Part shown: piece by piece, positions 15,421-23,761 of the stretch
How positions within the stretch are numbered: position 1 is the stretch's first letter
Layout of the letters: every line of letters starts with the position of its first letter
Source: Methylomicrobium sp035916875
Lineage (GTDB): Bacteria > Pseudomonadota > Gammaproteobacteria > Methylococcales > Methylomonadaceae
DNA length: 63,822 bases
Assembly (NCBI RefSeq): GCF_035916875.1
Contig: NZ_JAXUHN010000067.1
Span: 1-63,822, forward strand
Direction of reading: 5' to 3'
Notes under the pieces: model-generated
The model's database searches: none
What the model was told of the DNA's origin: nothing
The model's input: only the letters and a program-made list of their open reading frames with translations
Made by a program: the position numbers and the translations under genes

Positions 15421-16605
15421 ATGAACCGATCAAGTAATTCAGTAATTGTTATCCTCGCGCTAAGCAGCTTCATCATAGGCTGCTCCGATGAAGCAAAACA
15501 TAAAGAAACGGCGGAAAAAGCCAGGCACAGTACCACGACAGCCCAAGAAATGGCTAATCATGCGGCTCATGAAATGTCCGGCCATGCCGAAGGGGAAACG
15601 CCGCCGTCGGCAATAAAGCCTTGTACGGATTGCGCTACCGATGAAATCGGCCGCAAGGCCGACGATTTGCCCCCGCCGATTGACAGAAAAGAATCGCAAC
15701 TCGTCACCGTCGATCTTTATACCGATGAACTCGTCGCCGAAATGATGCCGGAAGTGACTTATCAATACTGGACGTACAACGGCAAGGTGCCTGGACCCTT
15801 TATTCGCGCGAGGGCTGGCGACCAGATCGAAATTCGCTTAAGTCACGGCAAACCCGGCGCTGTCCATCAGGATCATGATGAACATACTTCGACGCAACAT
15901 ACCGCCGCCGGGCATTCGGCTCACTCGATCGATCTGCATGCCGTCATCGGACCCGGCGGCGGCGCGCCGTTAACGCAAGTTGGTCAGGGCGAAGAAAAAC
16001 GCTTCCGTTTTAAGGCCACCCGTCCCGGCGTTTATGTCTACCACTGCTCCAGCCCACATGCGCCTACGCATATCGCTAACGGCATGTATGGCATGATCCT
16101 GGTCGAGCCCGAACAAGGCTTGGCAAAGGTCGACCGCGAATTTTACGTGATGCAGGGCGATTTTTACACGTCGGGAAAATATGGCGATAAGGGATTGCAA
16201 GCCTTCAGCAAAGAAAAATTGCTGGATGAAAATCCGGAATATTTCCTGTTTAACGGCAGAGTCAACTCGCTCAGCGGCGACCGGGCTCTGAAAGCCAAAG
16301 TCGGTCAAAAACTTCGGCTGTTCGTCGGCGTGGGTTCGCATATCGCAGCAAACTTTCACATCGTCGGCGAAATCTTCGATAACCTTTATCCAGAGGGAGC
16401 GATCATGAGTCCGCCGCTCCGCAATGTCCAAACCACTATCATTGCTCCTGGCTCCGCCGTAATGATTGAATTTACCGCCGAAGTCCCCGGCAAATACCTG
16501 CTGGTCGACCACAGTTTGACGCGCTCCTTTGATAAAGGCGCCATGGCGGAATTGATCGTAGAAGGTCCGGAGCGATCCGAATTTTATCAGCCGGTAAGCC
16601 ATTAA
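15421..16605 (+). CDS. nirK: copper-containing nitrite reductase NirK (lipoprotein, His-rich loop)
   Basis: NirK reduces nitrite to NO. All copper sites are visible: type 1 His168, Cys209, His217, Met222; type 2 His173, His208, His364; catalytic Asp171 and His313. The N-terminus has lipobox FIIGC (Cys21), so it is membrane-anchored as in neisserial AniA. Residues 25-60 form a His/Ala-rich linker, followed by a CTDC pair (68-71). The loop before the type 1 site is long and His-rich (149-168, with five additional histidines) compared with ordinary NirK. The gene stands alone next to the lost nitrate reductase. The family call is secure; the role of the loop is unknown. Confidence 0.93.
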   Translation: MNRSSNSVIVILALSSFIIGCSDEAKHKETAEKARHSTTTAQEMANHAAHEMSGHAEGETPPSAIKPCTDCATDEIGRKADDLPPPIDRKESQLVTVDLYTDELVAEMMPEVTYQYWTYNGKVPGPFIRARAGDQIEIRLSHGKPGAVHQDHDEHTSTQHTAAGHSAHSIDLHAVIGPGGGAPLTQVGQGEEKRFRFKATRPGVYVYHCSSPHAPTHIANGMYGMILVEPEQGLAKVDREFYVMQGDFYTSGKYGDKGLQAFSKEKLLDENPEYFLFNGRVNSLSGDRALKAKVGQKLRLFVGVGSHIAANFHIVGEIFDNLYPEGAIMSPPLRNVQTTIIAPGSAVMIEFTAEVPGKYLLVDHSLTRSFDKGAMAELIVEGPERSEFYQPVSH

Positions 16606-16700
16606 TTTTAATCGATTTAAGCACGACTGGCTCCCTTCGGCGGCGGACATTTGCAGCCTCTTTGACCGGAATAACCGCCTTATTCTGAGTTGACTTAAAC

Positions 16701-17555
16701 CTAACTCGTCTGCCGTTGGACCGCCGCCAGTGCGCTCATATAGCCGCGCACCTGCTGCAATACCGCCGAATCGTTATCGCGCGGGTACACCATATAAGCC
16801 GGCAGCTTGAATTGCGGACTGTCGGGCACGAGATGCAGTTGCCCGGACCGGATAAACGGCGCGCCCATCCTGATCGGCAGAAAGCAAGAGCCGCCATTGG
16901 CGAGAATCAATTGAATGCCCAGCCAGCCGATATTGACCACTTGCGCCGGGCGCTCAAGATTCGGGTAACTGTCATTATGCTGCGCATAAAACGCAGGTCC
17001 CCAATCGACATAAACATAATTTTCATCAGGCCACGTTTTTTGGGAGCAGGTGCTCAGCAGCACCAGCGTTTCATCGAACAAATGTTCTATTTTCAATCCC
17101 GGACTGTGCTGCGGCGTATACATCAGACCGATGTCCATCGTCCCTTCGATCAACCGGCGCATTAAATCGTCTTCGAAACCGATATCGCAGCGAATCGAAA
17201 TATCCGGGGATTTCCGCCGAATCTCGCCTATCCAGCGCGGCAGCATCGACTCCCCCAAAGCAATCCGTGAGCCGACGGTAATACTCGCCCGGAATTTGCT
17301 GGGCAAACCGATGTCGTGGCGGGCCTGTTCCAGCGTCAACAGCAACGCTTTCGCGTGACCCAAAAAACGGCGTCCTTGCGGCGTTAATTGCGCCCCGGAT
17401 CGATTGCGTACGAACAACGGTGTTCTCAGATAAGCTTCCAGCCGTTGGATACGCGTGCTGACCGTGGATTGCGTGACAAAAAGCCGATTCGCCGCTTCCT
17501 GAAAACTGCCGTTCGCAGCGACGCTCATAAAAGTTCTGATCTGTTCAATGTCCAT
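16701..17555 (-). CDS. LysR-family regulator (HdfR-like)
   Basis: The 284-residue protein has an N-terminal winged helix (1-60, with SFQEAANRLFVTQSTVSTRIQ) and a periplasmic-binding-like effector domain. The segment RIALGESMLPRWIGEI near 97-112 resembles HdfR relatives. It converges with nirK and is divergent from the lipoprotein gene at 17773, which is the likely target besides its own promoter. The effector is unknown. Confidence 0.9.
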   Translation of the reverse strand: MDIEQIRTFMSVAANGSFQEAANRLFVTQSTVSTRIQRLEAYLRTPLFVRNRSGAQLTPQGRRFLGHAKALLLTLEQARHDIGLPSKFRASITVGSRIALGESMLPRWIGEIRRKSPDISIRCDIGFEDDLMRRLIEGTMDIGLMYTPQHSPGLKIEHLFDETLVLLSTCSQKTWPDENYVYVDWGPAFYAQHNDSYPNLERPAQVVNIGWLGIQLILANGGSCFLPIRMGAPFIRSGQLHLVPDSPQFKLPAYMVYPRDNDSAVLQQVRGYMSALAAVQRQTS

Positions 17556-17564
17556 AAAACCTAG

Positions 17565-17581
17565 TATCGGATAAAGCGATA
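17565..17581. promoter_or_regulatory. LysR-type operator candidate
   Basis: TATCG-N7-CGATA, a dyad of the T-N11-A class, lies ten bases upstream of the LysR gene start and in the divergent intergenic region. AT-rich promoter-like DNA follows to about 17635. Confidence 0.4.
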
Positions 17582-17772
17582 TTAAAGTCCAATAAAAATC
17601 GTTTGTCTAATATAATAATTTACATTTATATAATGCGTAGGATACCTTCCTGATCTTTTCCAGATCGAAAGCAGGCTGGATTCCGCAAGTGTCACTGTTG
17701 GCGGCGTATCTTGGCGCTGTGCAAGGCGCCGCCCGCCGCAGCATTCGAAACCATCAATTGGAGGTGCTTTTC

Positions 17773-18765
17773 ATGATTCCCAATAAATTAATGGCGCGGA
17801 GATATACAAAGATGCCGCCTGGCGCGCATTGGCGGTTTGATATTGGCTATGTCGTCAGGCGAAGCCATTACCCACGAGCACGAGCGGTTGCGGGCAAGCC
17901 GGTTACCGTTACCGCCGAACGAATGCTTGCCTGGCTATGGCTGCCGTTGGCGGCAATGTTGGTGGGCTGCCAGACCGCAGCGACCGTCAAACTGCCGCCA
18001 TCGGCGCTGACCTCAATGCAGTCGGTGCTGGTCGTACCGATGGAAGCGCCGCCGCTGGAAGTTTATCCCGATTTGCTCGAAACCCGGATGCCGAATGTTG
18101 CGCATGATTACAATATGGCGTTGCCCGTTACCGCAGAGGACGCGGTTTACCGGAATCCGGGCGGCATCTTGATCGCCGGCAAGGTCGGTCACGGCGACAG
18201 CGTCGAAACCGCCGATTTGTCCCGGAACAGCGATGCGTCCAATCAAGCCGCCCATTGGTCGCCGACGCGCGAATTGTCCACGGCGGCAAAAGCGCAACTG
18301 GATGCCGCGCAAATCAAGGCCGAATTGAACAAGCAAGCCGCACGGCTGCCGATCGCAACCGAGGAACGTAACGCCAACGTCGGGCATTGGCGCGATGCGG
18401 TTGCCCGATGGTATGGACAGAACTCCGCGGCGCCAATTGACCGGACGGAAGCCGCCGACGCGGTGTTGGAAGTCGGCATCGGCCAATACCGTATTTTTGA
18501 AGGCCAAACCTCACTGCAAGTCTTGATCAAGCTGATCGACGCGCACACTGGGCAAGTGCTCGCCAAGACCAGCAAAAAAATGTTATCGACCGGAGATTCG
18601 GTGCCCGGACTGCTCTATCCCGAAGGCGAACGTTTCAAATCGTTGATTCGTAATAACGGCGCGCGACTGGTGGCGGAAGCGATTCAAGACATCGGTCTAA
18701 CGCCGATGCGCTTGTCGAAACTATCCGAGCCTCGGCTGGAAACAAATGCGTGGAGGTGGCCATGA
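17773..18765 (+). CDS. unknown lipoprotein
   Basis: A good ribosome site (GGAGG, 17760-17764) lies eight bases before ATG 17773, giving 330 residues. A classical lipoprotein signal, MLAWLWLPLAAMLVGC, begins only at residue 51 (ATG 17923). Either the signal is preceded by a 50-residue cytoplasmic lead, or translation really starts at 17923 without a good site. After the lipid Cys there are about 265 residues with no family I recognise. A central Ala/Gln/Lys-rich segment (KAQLDAAQIKAELNKQAARL) may be helical. The end overlaps the next gene by four bases (ATGA), so the pair is coupled. Confidence 0.65.
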   Translation: MIPNKLMARRYTKMPPGAHWRFDIGYVVRRSHYPRARAVAGKPVTVTAERMLAWLWLPLAAMLVGCQTAATVKLPPSALTSMQSVLVVPMEAPPLEVYPDLLETRMPNVAHDYNMALPVTAEDAVYRNPGGILIAGKVGHGDSVETADLSRNSDASNQAAHWSPTRELSTAAKAQLDAAQIKAELNKQAARLPIATEERNANVGHWRDAVARWYGQNSAAPIDRTEAADAVLEVGIGQYRIFEGQTSLQVLIKLIDAHTGQVLAKTSKKMLSTGDSVPGLLYPEGERFKSLIRNNGARLVAEAIQDIGLTPMRLSKLSEPRLETNAWRWP

Positions 18766-19178
18766 CCGTTTCGGCAAAACAGAAGATCGGTTTCGGAGCC
18801 GCCATGCTAGGCGTCTTCTATCTGCTGTCCGATGTGTTGCTGGATCTGTTTTTTGAGTTCCTGCATCTGTGTTTCGAAGCGGTCGAATTCACCGTCGATG
18901 TGATCATCGAACATCTGTTTGGTACAGACCGTCACGCTACGCAAGTAGTCACCTTTTACATATTGCTGTTGTTCGCGGCTTACGTCTTGTACAAAATGAG
19001 CCGCAAGCTGCCGGCCTGGTACGGCACGCTCAAAACCGAGTTAGCCGACATCCACCATCACATCACCGAGGCGGCGGTGAACTACTGGAACACCGCATCG
19101 ACAGTAAATCTGATGATAGGGTGGTCGGTTTTTATGGTCTCCGTGAGTATAATGCTGATGTGGAGCCTATTGGCCTGA
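18762..19178 (+). CDS. unknown small membrane protein
   Basis: The 138-residue product starts at ATG 18762, with GGAGG at 18752-18756, and overlaps the lipoprotein gene stop (ATGA). Three hydrophobic segments are visible at about 9-38, 65-84 and 116-137, with an acidic/His-containing linker (DIHHHITEAA) before the last. I recognise no family. Coupling with a lipoprotein suggests a two-component envelope assembly. GTG 18750 is an alternative start. Confidence 0.68.
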   Translation: MTVSAKQKIGFGAAMLGVFYLLSDVLLDLFFEFLHLCFEAVEFTVDVIIEHLFGTDRHATQVVTFYILLLFAAYVLYKMSRKLPAWYGTLKTELADIHHHITEAAVNYWNTASTVNLMIGWSVFMVSVSIMLMWSLLA

Positions 19179-19275
19179 TAGACATTCCATTTGCCTCCTA
19201 GTCAAGAACGATTTCAACTACCAAGAGGAAGATTCAATATGACCCTAAAAGCCATCGAATGAACGTATAAATCCG

Positions 19276-19308
19276 TTTATAATAGTAGCGATTCGCTATT
19301 ATTATAAA
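19276..19308. promoter_or_regulatory. AT-rich palindrome upstream of the efflux operon
   Basis: Fifteen-base arms (19276-19290 and 19294-19308) pair completely with one G-T, around the loop ATT. The left arm holds TATAAT (19278-19283), a possible -10. It sits about 100 bases before the MFS gene. Such dyads are typical operators of MarR/TetR repressors controlling drug pumps. No such repressor is in the window. Confidence 0.5.
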
Positions 19309-19406
19309 CCATTACAGGAGTTTACCTTTGAATTTTGATCGAAAAATGGTTCGCCGCACGACAGCACACCTCGTAATCGTCCCCTTCGCAAGGAAATCAT
19401 CAGAGC

Positions 19407-20975
19407 ATGAGTTTCATTTATAACAAACGACTGCGCGGTTGGCGCTTTGTGCTGTTCAATCTGTGCCTGGGTCTCGGCCATGCGGTTGTACTGTTCAATG
19501 CCGGCGCCTATATCGCGATGCTGCCGCGCGTGGCCGGAGGGCTCTCGATCCCGGCCAGTTTCGCGACCTGGACGCAAACCGACTACATGATCAGCCTGGC
19601 ACTCGGTTTTCCGACCGGCGCCTGGCTTGCGCGGCAGCAAGGCGAATACCGTCCTTTCGTCTGGGCCTTTACGGTCTTTGCGCTGGCTTCGGCGGCGTGC
19701 GCCTATTGCACCTCGCTGTACGGTTTTCTGGCGGCGCGGATCGTCCTCGGCTTTGCCGGCGGCGTGACTTTGCCTTTGGGCCAGACGATGATCCTGAAAG
19801 AATATCCCGACCGGCGGAAGTCGATCGGCATCGGCGTCTGGAGTCTGTTCACGCTGACCCCGTTCACATTCGGCCCACCGATCGGCGGCTGGATCGCCGA
19901 CAATCTCGGCTGGCGCTGGCTGTTTCTGTTCAACATTCCTGTCGCGCTCGCGATCGGCGGCATCGTCGGCGCGCTGCTGTCCCGGCGCGGCGCAAAAACC
20001 GTTTTTAGCCATTTCGACTGGATCGGCTTCAGTCTGCTGACACTCGCGCTGGGCAGCTTTCAAACCCTGCTGAATCAAGGCAACGATTGGGACTGGACGA
20101 ATTCCGGCTATCTTCAAGGGGTGGCATTCACCTGCCTCGCGGCCTTTCTTTACTGGACCGTCTGGGAGCTCGGCATCCGCCGGCCATTCCTGGACATCGG
20201 TCTGTTTGCGCACCGTAATTTCACGATCGGAGTGTTGATGCTCTCGATCGGTTTTCTGTTCTTTCAAGGTCTGTTGTCGCTATTGATCATACAATTACAA
20301 TTGGCGATGGGCTATTCGTCATTCCTGGCGGGACTGGTGTTTCTGCCGATGGCGATTTTCGCAAAACCGGTCGCGAGCATTTTTCATGAAATCGTTAAAC
20401 GCTGCGACGCCCGGCCGCTCGCTTCCTTCAATCTGCTCGGCTTTGCCGGAGTTTATTTTTGGTTGAGCCGTTTCGACGATCCGTCGTCCTTTGCAGAGTT
20501 ATTCTGGCCAAAATTGATCGAGGGCATCTGTCTCGGCAGTTTCTTTGCGCCGCTGACCGTGCTGATGCTGCACGGCCTGCCTCCGGCGAGACAGGCGCGC
20601 GCGGTCGAAATCGCAGGGCTGATGCGGATTGCGGCCGGCGCGGTCGGCATCTCATTGCAAGCCACCGTTTTGTACCGGCGCGCCCCTTTCCACATGACGC
20701 GCTTGGCCGAAACGGTGACGCCGTTCGATCCGGGTTTCGATCAGGCGACGGCTACTCTGACCGGCGCGGGCGTTCCCGAAACGGCCGCTATCGTGCCATT
20801 TGCGAAAATCGCCAAACAGCAGGCGGCGATTCACGGCGTCAACGATGCTTTCTGGATCGCCGGCTGCGTGTTTACCGCGATGGCGCTGCTGGTCTGGTTC
20901 GCGAAGCCGACCCGGGAACCGCAACGCTTCTCCTGGCGCCGGCGCGCGCTGGAACTGCTCGCGAGGGAAGTATGA
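19407..20975 (+). CDS. MFS drug efflux permease, DHA2 (EmrB/QacA) family
   Basis: The 522-residue permease has about 14 membrane helices. Family signatures include LARQQGEYRPFVWAF after helix 2, GFAGGVTLPLGQTMI, and GPPIGGWIADNLGWRWLFLF (motif C region to helix 6). It pumps hydrophobic drugs with proton antiport. It is first in an operon with an outer-membrane factor (ATGA overlap) and a membrane-fusion protein, so the three form a complete EmrAB-TolC-like pump. Gene order permease-outer factor-adaptor is unlike E. coli emrAB. Substrate unknown. Confidence 0.92.
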   Translation: MSFIYNKRLRGWRFVLFNLCLGLGHAVVLFNAGAYIAMLPRVAGGLSIPASFATWTQTDYMISLALGFPTGAWLARQQGEYRPFVWAFTVFALASAACAYCTSLYGFLAARIVLGFAGGVTLPLGQTMILKEYPDRRKSIGIGVWSLFTLTPFTFGPPIGGWIADNLGWRWLFLFNIPVALAIGGIVGALLSRRGAKTVFSHFDWIGFSLLTLALGSFQTLLNQGNDWDWTNSGYLQGVAFTCLAAFLYWTVWELGIRRPFLDIGLFAHRNFTIGVLMLSIGFLFFQGLLSLLIIQLQLAMGYSSFLAGLVFLPMAIFAKPVASIFHEIVKRCDARPLASFNLLGFAGVYFWLSRFDDPSSFAELFWPKLIEGICLGSFFAPLTVLMLHGLPPARQARAVEIAGLMRIAAGAVGISLQATVLYRRAPFHMTRLAETVTPFDPGFDQATATLTGAGVPETAAIVPFAKIAKQQAAIHGVNDAFWIAGCVFTAMALLVWFAKPTREPQRFSWRRRALELLAREV

Positions 20976-22414
20976 ACGGTTTTCGCTGTCGTCTTGCCGC
21001 GAGCCTGGGTGCGCTGATTTTAAGCTCATCTTGCGCCTGGCTTCCCGAGCCCGGCTCGCGTGCTACGATGACCGGCATGCCGCGCATCGACCAGACCCTC
21101 GCAGCGGCGCAACGGTCGTTGCCGGTAAGAGCCAACTGGCCCACCGTGAACTGGTGGCTTAGCTTCGCCGCGCCGCCGTTGAATCGCCTTATCGAAACCG
21201 CGCTGAAGGGAAGCCCCACCCTCAAAATGGTCGAAGCGCGGCTGCATCAGGCGCAAACCCTGGTCGATGCGGAGGCCGCCGACCAGTATCCGACCGTCAG
21301 CGCGAATATCGGATTCAGCGCCCAGCGCTTTTCAGCCAACAGCGTGCAAGCCAAGTTGGCGGGCGAGCATTTCCGGCAATTGCTGATCAATCCGTTCGTG
21401 CTGCGTTATCACCTGGACTTGTGGGGCCGCGACCGGGCGGCGCTGGAAGCGGCGATCGGCAAGGCGCAGGCCGCCGAGATCGAAGTGGCCGATGCCCGCC
21501 TGCTGCTGTCGGCCGCGGTCGCCGGCACCTATTTCGATCTGGCCGCGGCGCAGGCTCGCCTCACCGCCGCCGAAAAGATCACCGCCGACCGAGAAGAATG
21601 GCTCAAATGGGCAGAAACGCGTTTGACCACGGGTCTCGCCTCCAACGCGCCGCTGCTGAAAGCCCGCATCGATTTGCACGATGCCAAACAGCTGGAAGCG
21701 GCGGTACGCGCTGAGATTGCTCTGCATAAAAACCGTCTTGCGGCCCTGGCCGGCAAAGGCCCCGATTGGGGACGGCAGATCGCGGCCGAGCACCTCCGAC
21801 TGCCGAGCCTGTTGCCGCTACCCGCCGATCTGCCGCTGCGTCTGTTGTCTCACCGTCCCGACGTACAGGCCGCGCGCCTGCGCGCCGAAGCCGCGGCGAA
21901 GTTGATCGAGGTCGCGAAAACCGCGTTCTATCCGGATGTGAATCTGTTGTCCTTCGCGGGACTGCATAGTGTCAGCATGACCGACGTGCTGCTGCAAGGG
22001 TCGAGTCTCGCTTATGCGGTCGGCCCGTCGATCGACTTTCCGATTTTCGAAGGCGGACGCCTGCGCGCCGATCTTCAGTATCAGGAAACCGCCTATGACG
22101 AAGCGGTCGAGCGCTACAACGCGCAGGTGCTGCACGCGGTGCAGGAAGTCGCCGATGTGCTGGCAAACTGGCAAAAAATCGGCCGACAGGTCGACGAACA
22201 GCAACAGACGCTCGCCGCGGCGGAAGCGGCCCGGCAGCTCGCGGAGGCCGAATACCGCGCCGGCCTGAACGACCGCCGCGGCCTGATCGAAGCGAATGCG
22301 GCCGCATCCGCCCAGCACCTAAGGCTTGCCGCGCTGGAAGGCGACTATTGCAAAACCGCCGCGCAACTCGCCCGCGCCCTGGGTGGCGGCTATCTGAACA
22401 AAACGGCAGAGTAA
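20972..22414 (+). CDS. NodT-family outer-membrane efflux lipoprotein
   Basis: The ATG at 20972 overlaps the permease stop and gives MNGFRCRLAASLGALILSSS before Cys21 (lipobox LSSSC), so I reject the much longer open frame reaching back to 20459 inside the permease gene. The 480-residue product has the two repeated outer-membrane-efflux domains with long coiled-coil stretches (about 60-250 and 270-470). It forms the TolC-like trimeric exit duct for this pump. Base composition matches its neighbours. Confidence 0.93.
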   Translation: MNGFRCRLAASLGALILSSSCAWLPEPGSRATMTGMPRIDQTLAAAQRSLPVRANWPTVNWWLSFAAPPLNRLIETALKGSPTLKMVEARLHQAQTLVDAEAADQYPTVSANIGFSAQRFSANSVQAKLAGEHFRQLLINPFVLRYHLDLWGRDRAALEAAIGKAQAAEIEVADARLLLSAAVAGTYFDLAAAQARLTAAEKITADREEWLKWAETRLTTGLASNAPLLKARIDLHDAKQLEAAVRAEIALHKNRLAALAGKGPDWGRQIAAEHLRLPSLLPLPADLPLRLLSHRPDVQAARLRAEAAAKLIEVAKTAFYPDVNLLSFAGLHSVSMTDVLLQGSSLAYAVGPSIDFPIFEGGRLRADLQYQETAYDEAVERYNAQVLHAVQEVADVLANWQKIGRQVDEQQQTLAAAEAARQLAEAEYRAGLNDRRGLIEANAAASAQHLRLAALEGDYCKTAAQLARALGGGYLNKTAE

Positions 22415-22421
22415 GGACCCG

Positions 22422-23585
22422 ATGCATAAAACGATTAGACCCAAGGAAATAATCCGCCTGCGCCAGCGCCGCCTGGCCGCGGTGACTCTGACCCTGCTGC
22501 TGACCGGCACCGCCACATTGGGCTACTGGTGGTATACGACCAAGGACTGGGCCGCGACCGACGACGCCTTCGTGACCGGCCATCAGATCACGCTGAAAGC
22601 GCAAACCGAAGGCACGATCGTCGAAATCCTGGCCGAAAACACGCAACAAGTACGCCATGGCCAGGTGTTGGTGCGCCTCGATGGCGTCCGCGCGCAACTG
22701 GGCCTCGAACAGGCGCAGGCCGAACTCGGCGAAACGGTGCGCCATATCGAAAAGCTGACCGCCGGCATCGAAACCTTGCGGCGGCGCATCGAGTCCCGGC
22801 AAGCCGCCTTGAGTCAGGTCAGCCACGACCTGCAACGCTACCTGAGCGCCTACCGTGACGGCGCGGCCTCCGAACAGCAGGTGCAAAACGCCAAGGATAA
22901 AATCCGCGAACTGGACGCCGCGATCAAGGAAGCCGAAGCCGAAAAAAGCGGCATCGAGGCCGAGGTGCAAGGCGTCGGCATCGACCGGCATCCGTCGGTG
23001 GAAAAAGCCAAGAGCAAACTGCGCCAGGCGTTCCTGGAATACCGGAGAAGTAATATCGCCGCCCCTGCCTCTGGTTTCGTCGCGAAACGCCGCGCGCAGA
23101 TCGGCGACATGGTCAAGCCCGGCACGCCGTTACTGACCATCGTACCGCTCGACGATCTTTGGATCGAGGCGAATTTTCTCGAAAACCAGATCGCCGACAT
23201 TCGCCCCGGACAGTCCGCCGAAATCAGAATCGATGCCTATGGCGATCAGATCGTTTACCACGGTCGCGTGCAGGGCATCAATCCCGGCACCGGCAGTTCG
23301 TTCGCGCTGCTGCCGACCGACAACGCCACCGGCAACTTTATTCACATCGCCGAACGAGTGCCGGTACGGATCGGCCTTAATCCGCAAGAATTGCGCAAAA
23401 ACCCGCTGCAACCGGGGCTATCGACCTTGACCCGGATCAAGATCAGCGAAGCGGGCGATGCGTTGTTGGCCTCGCATATCGACATCGCGGGCGAAGCCTA
23501 TCGAACCGGCATTTACAAGCATGAGCTGGATGATGCGGAACAATTGATCCAAAAAATTGTTGCATCAAATCGGTTTGACGAATGA
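22422..23585 (+). CDS. HlyD/EmrA-family membrane-fusion protein
   Basis: The 387-residue protein has one N-terminal helix (about 17-38) and a biotinyl-lipoyl domain (AATDDAFVTGHQITLKAQTE). A coiled-coil hairpin covers about 95-195, and a beta-barrel contains the conserved GDMVKPGTPLLTIVPLDDLW. It bridges the MFS permease and the outer-membrane factor encoded just upstream (seven bases between genes). It closes the operon. Confidence 0.93.
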   Translation: MHKTIRPKEIIRLRQRRLAAVTLTLLLTGTATLGYWWYTTKDWAATDDAFVTGHQITLKAQTEGTIVEILAENTQQVRHGQVLVRLDGVRAQLGLEQAQAELGETVRHIEKLTAGIETLRRRIESRQAALSQVSHDLQRYLSAYRDGAASEQQVQNAKDKIRELDAAIKEAEAEKSGIEAEVQGVGIDRHPSVEKAKSKLRQAFLEYRRSNIAAPASGFVAKRRAQIGDMVKPGTPLLTIVPLDDLWIEANFLENQIADIRPGQSAEIRIDAYGDQIVYHGRVQGINPGTGSSFALLPTDNATGNFIHIAERVPVRIGLNPQELRKNPLQPGLSTLTRIKISEAGDALLASHIDIAGEAYRTGIYKHELDDAEQLIQKIVASNRFDE

Positions 23586-23761
23586 GGCCAATCATGCACT
23601 TCAACTCCTAGCTCTCCCCTCGCGCCGACGAAAGGGCGCAAAATGAAAAATTTCGGGGACCCGAAAAAAGTCGGCAGCGCCTATCTGTTGCATCTATTAT
23701 GAATGCCGTACAATCTCAGTTGCTTTTTAGTTGCGGTCCCACGTTCCAGGAGAATTGATCG

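Noticed and set aside
19239..19262. Seven-codon frame MTLKAIE with a ribosome site (AAGAGGA) before the efflux operon
   Set aside because: Too short to interpret; could be a gene stub or leader peptide, but nothing supports either.
19302..20267. 321-codon minus-strand frame over the start of the MFS gene
   Set aside because: Low-complexity Lys/Gln/Arg shadow of a membrane protein gene; no supporting features.
20459..20971. Long in-frame extension of the outer-membrane efflux gene into the permease gene
   Set aside because: The extension lies wholly inside the permease coding region, reads as Arg-rich shadow sequence, and the ATG at 20972 gives a proper lipoprotein signal.
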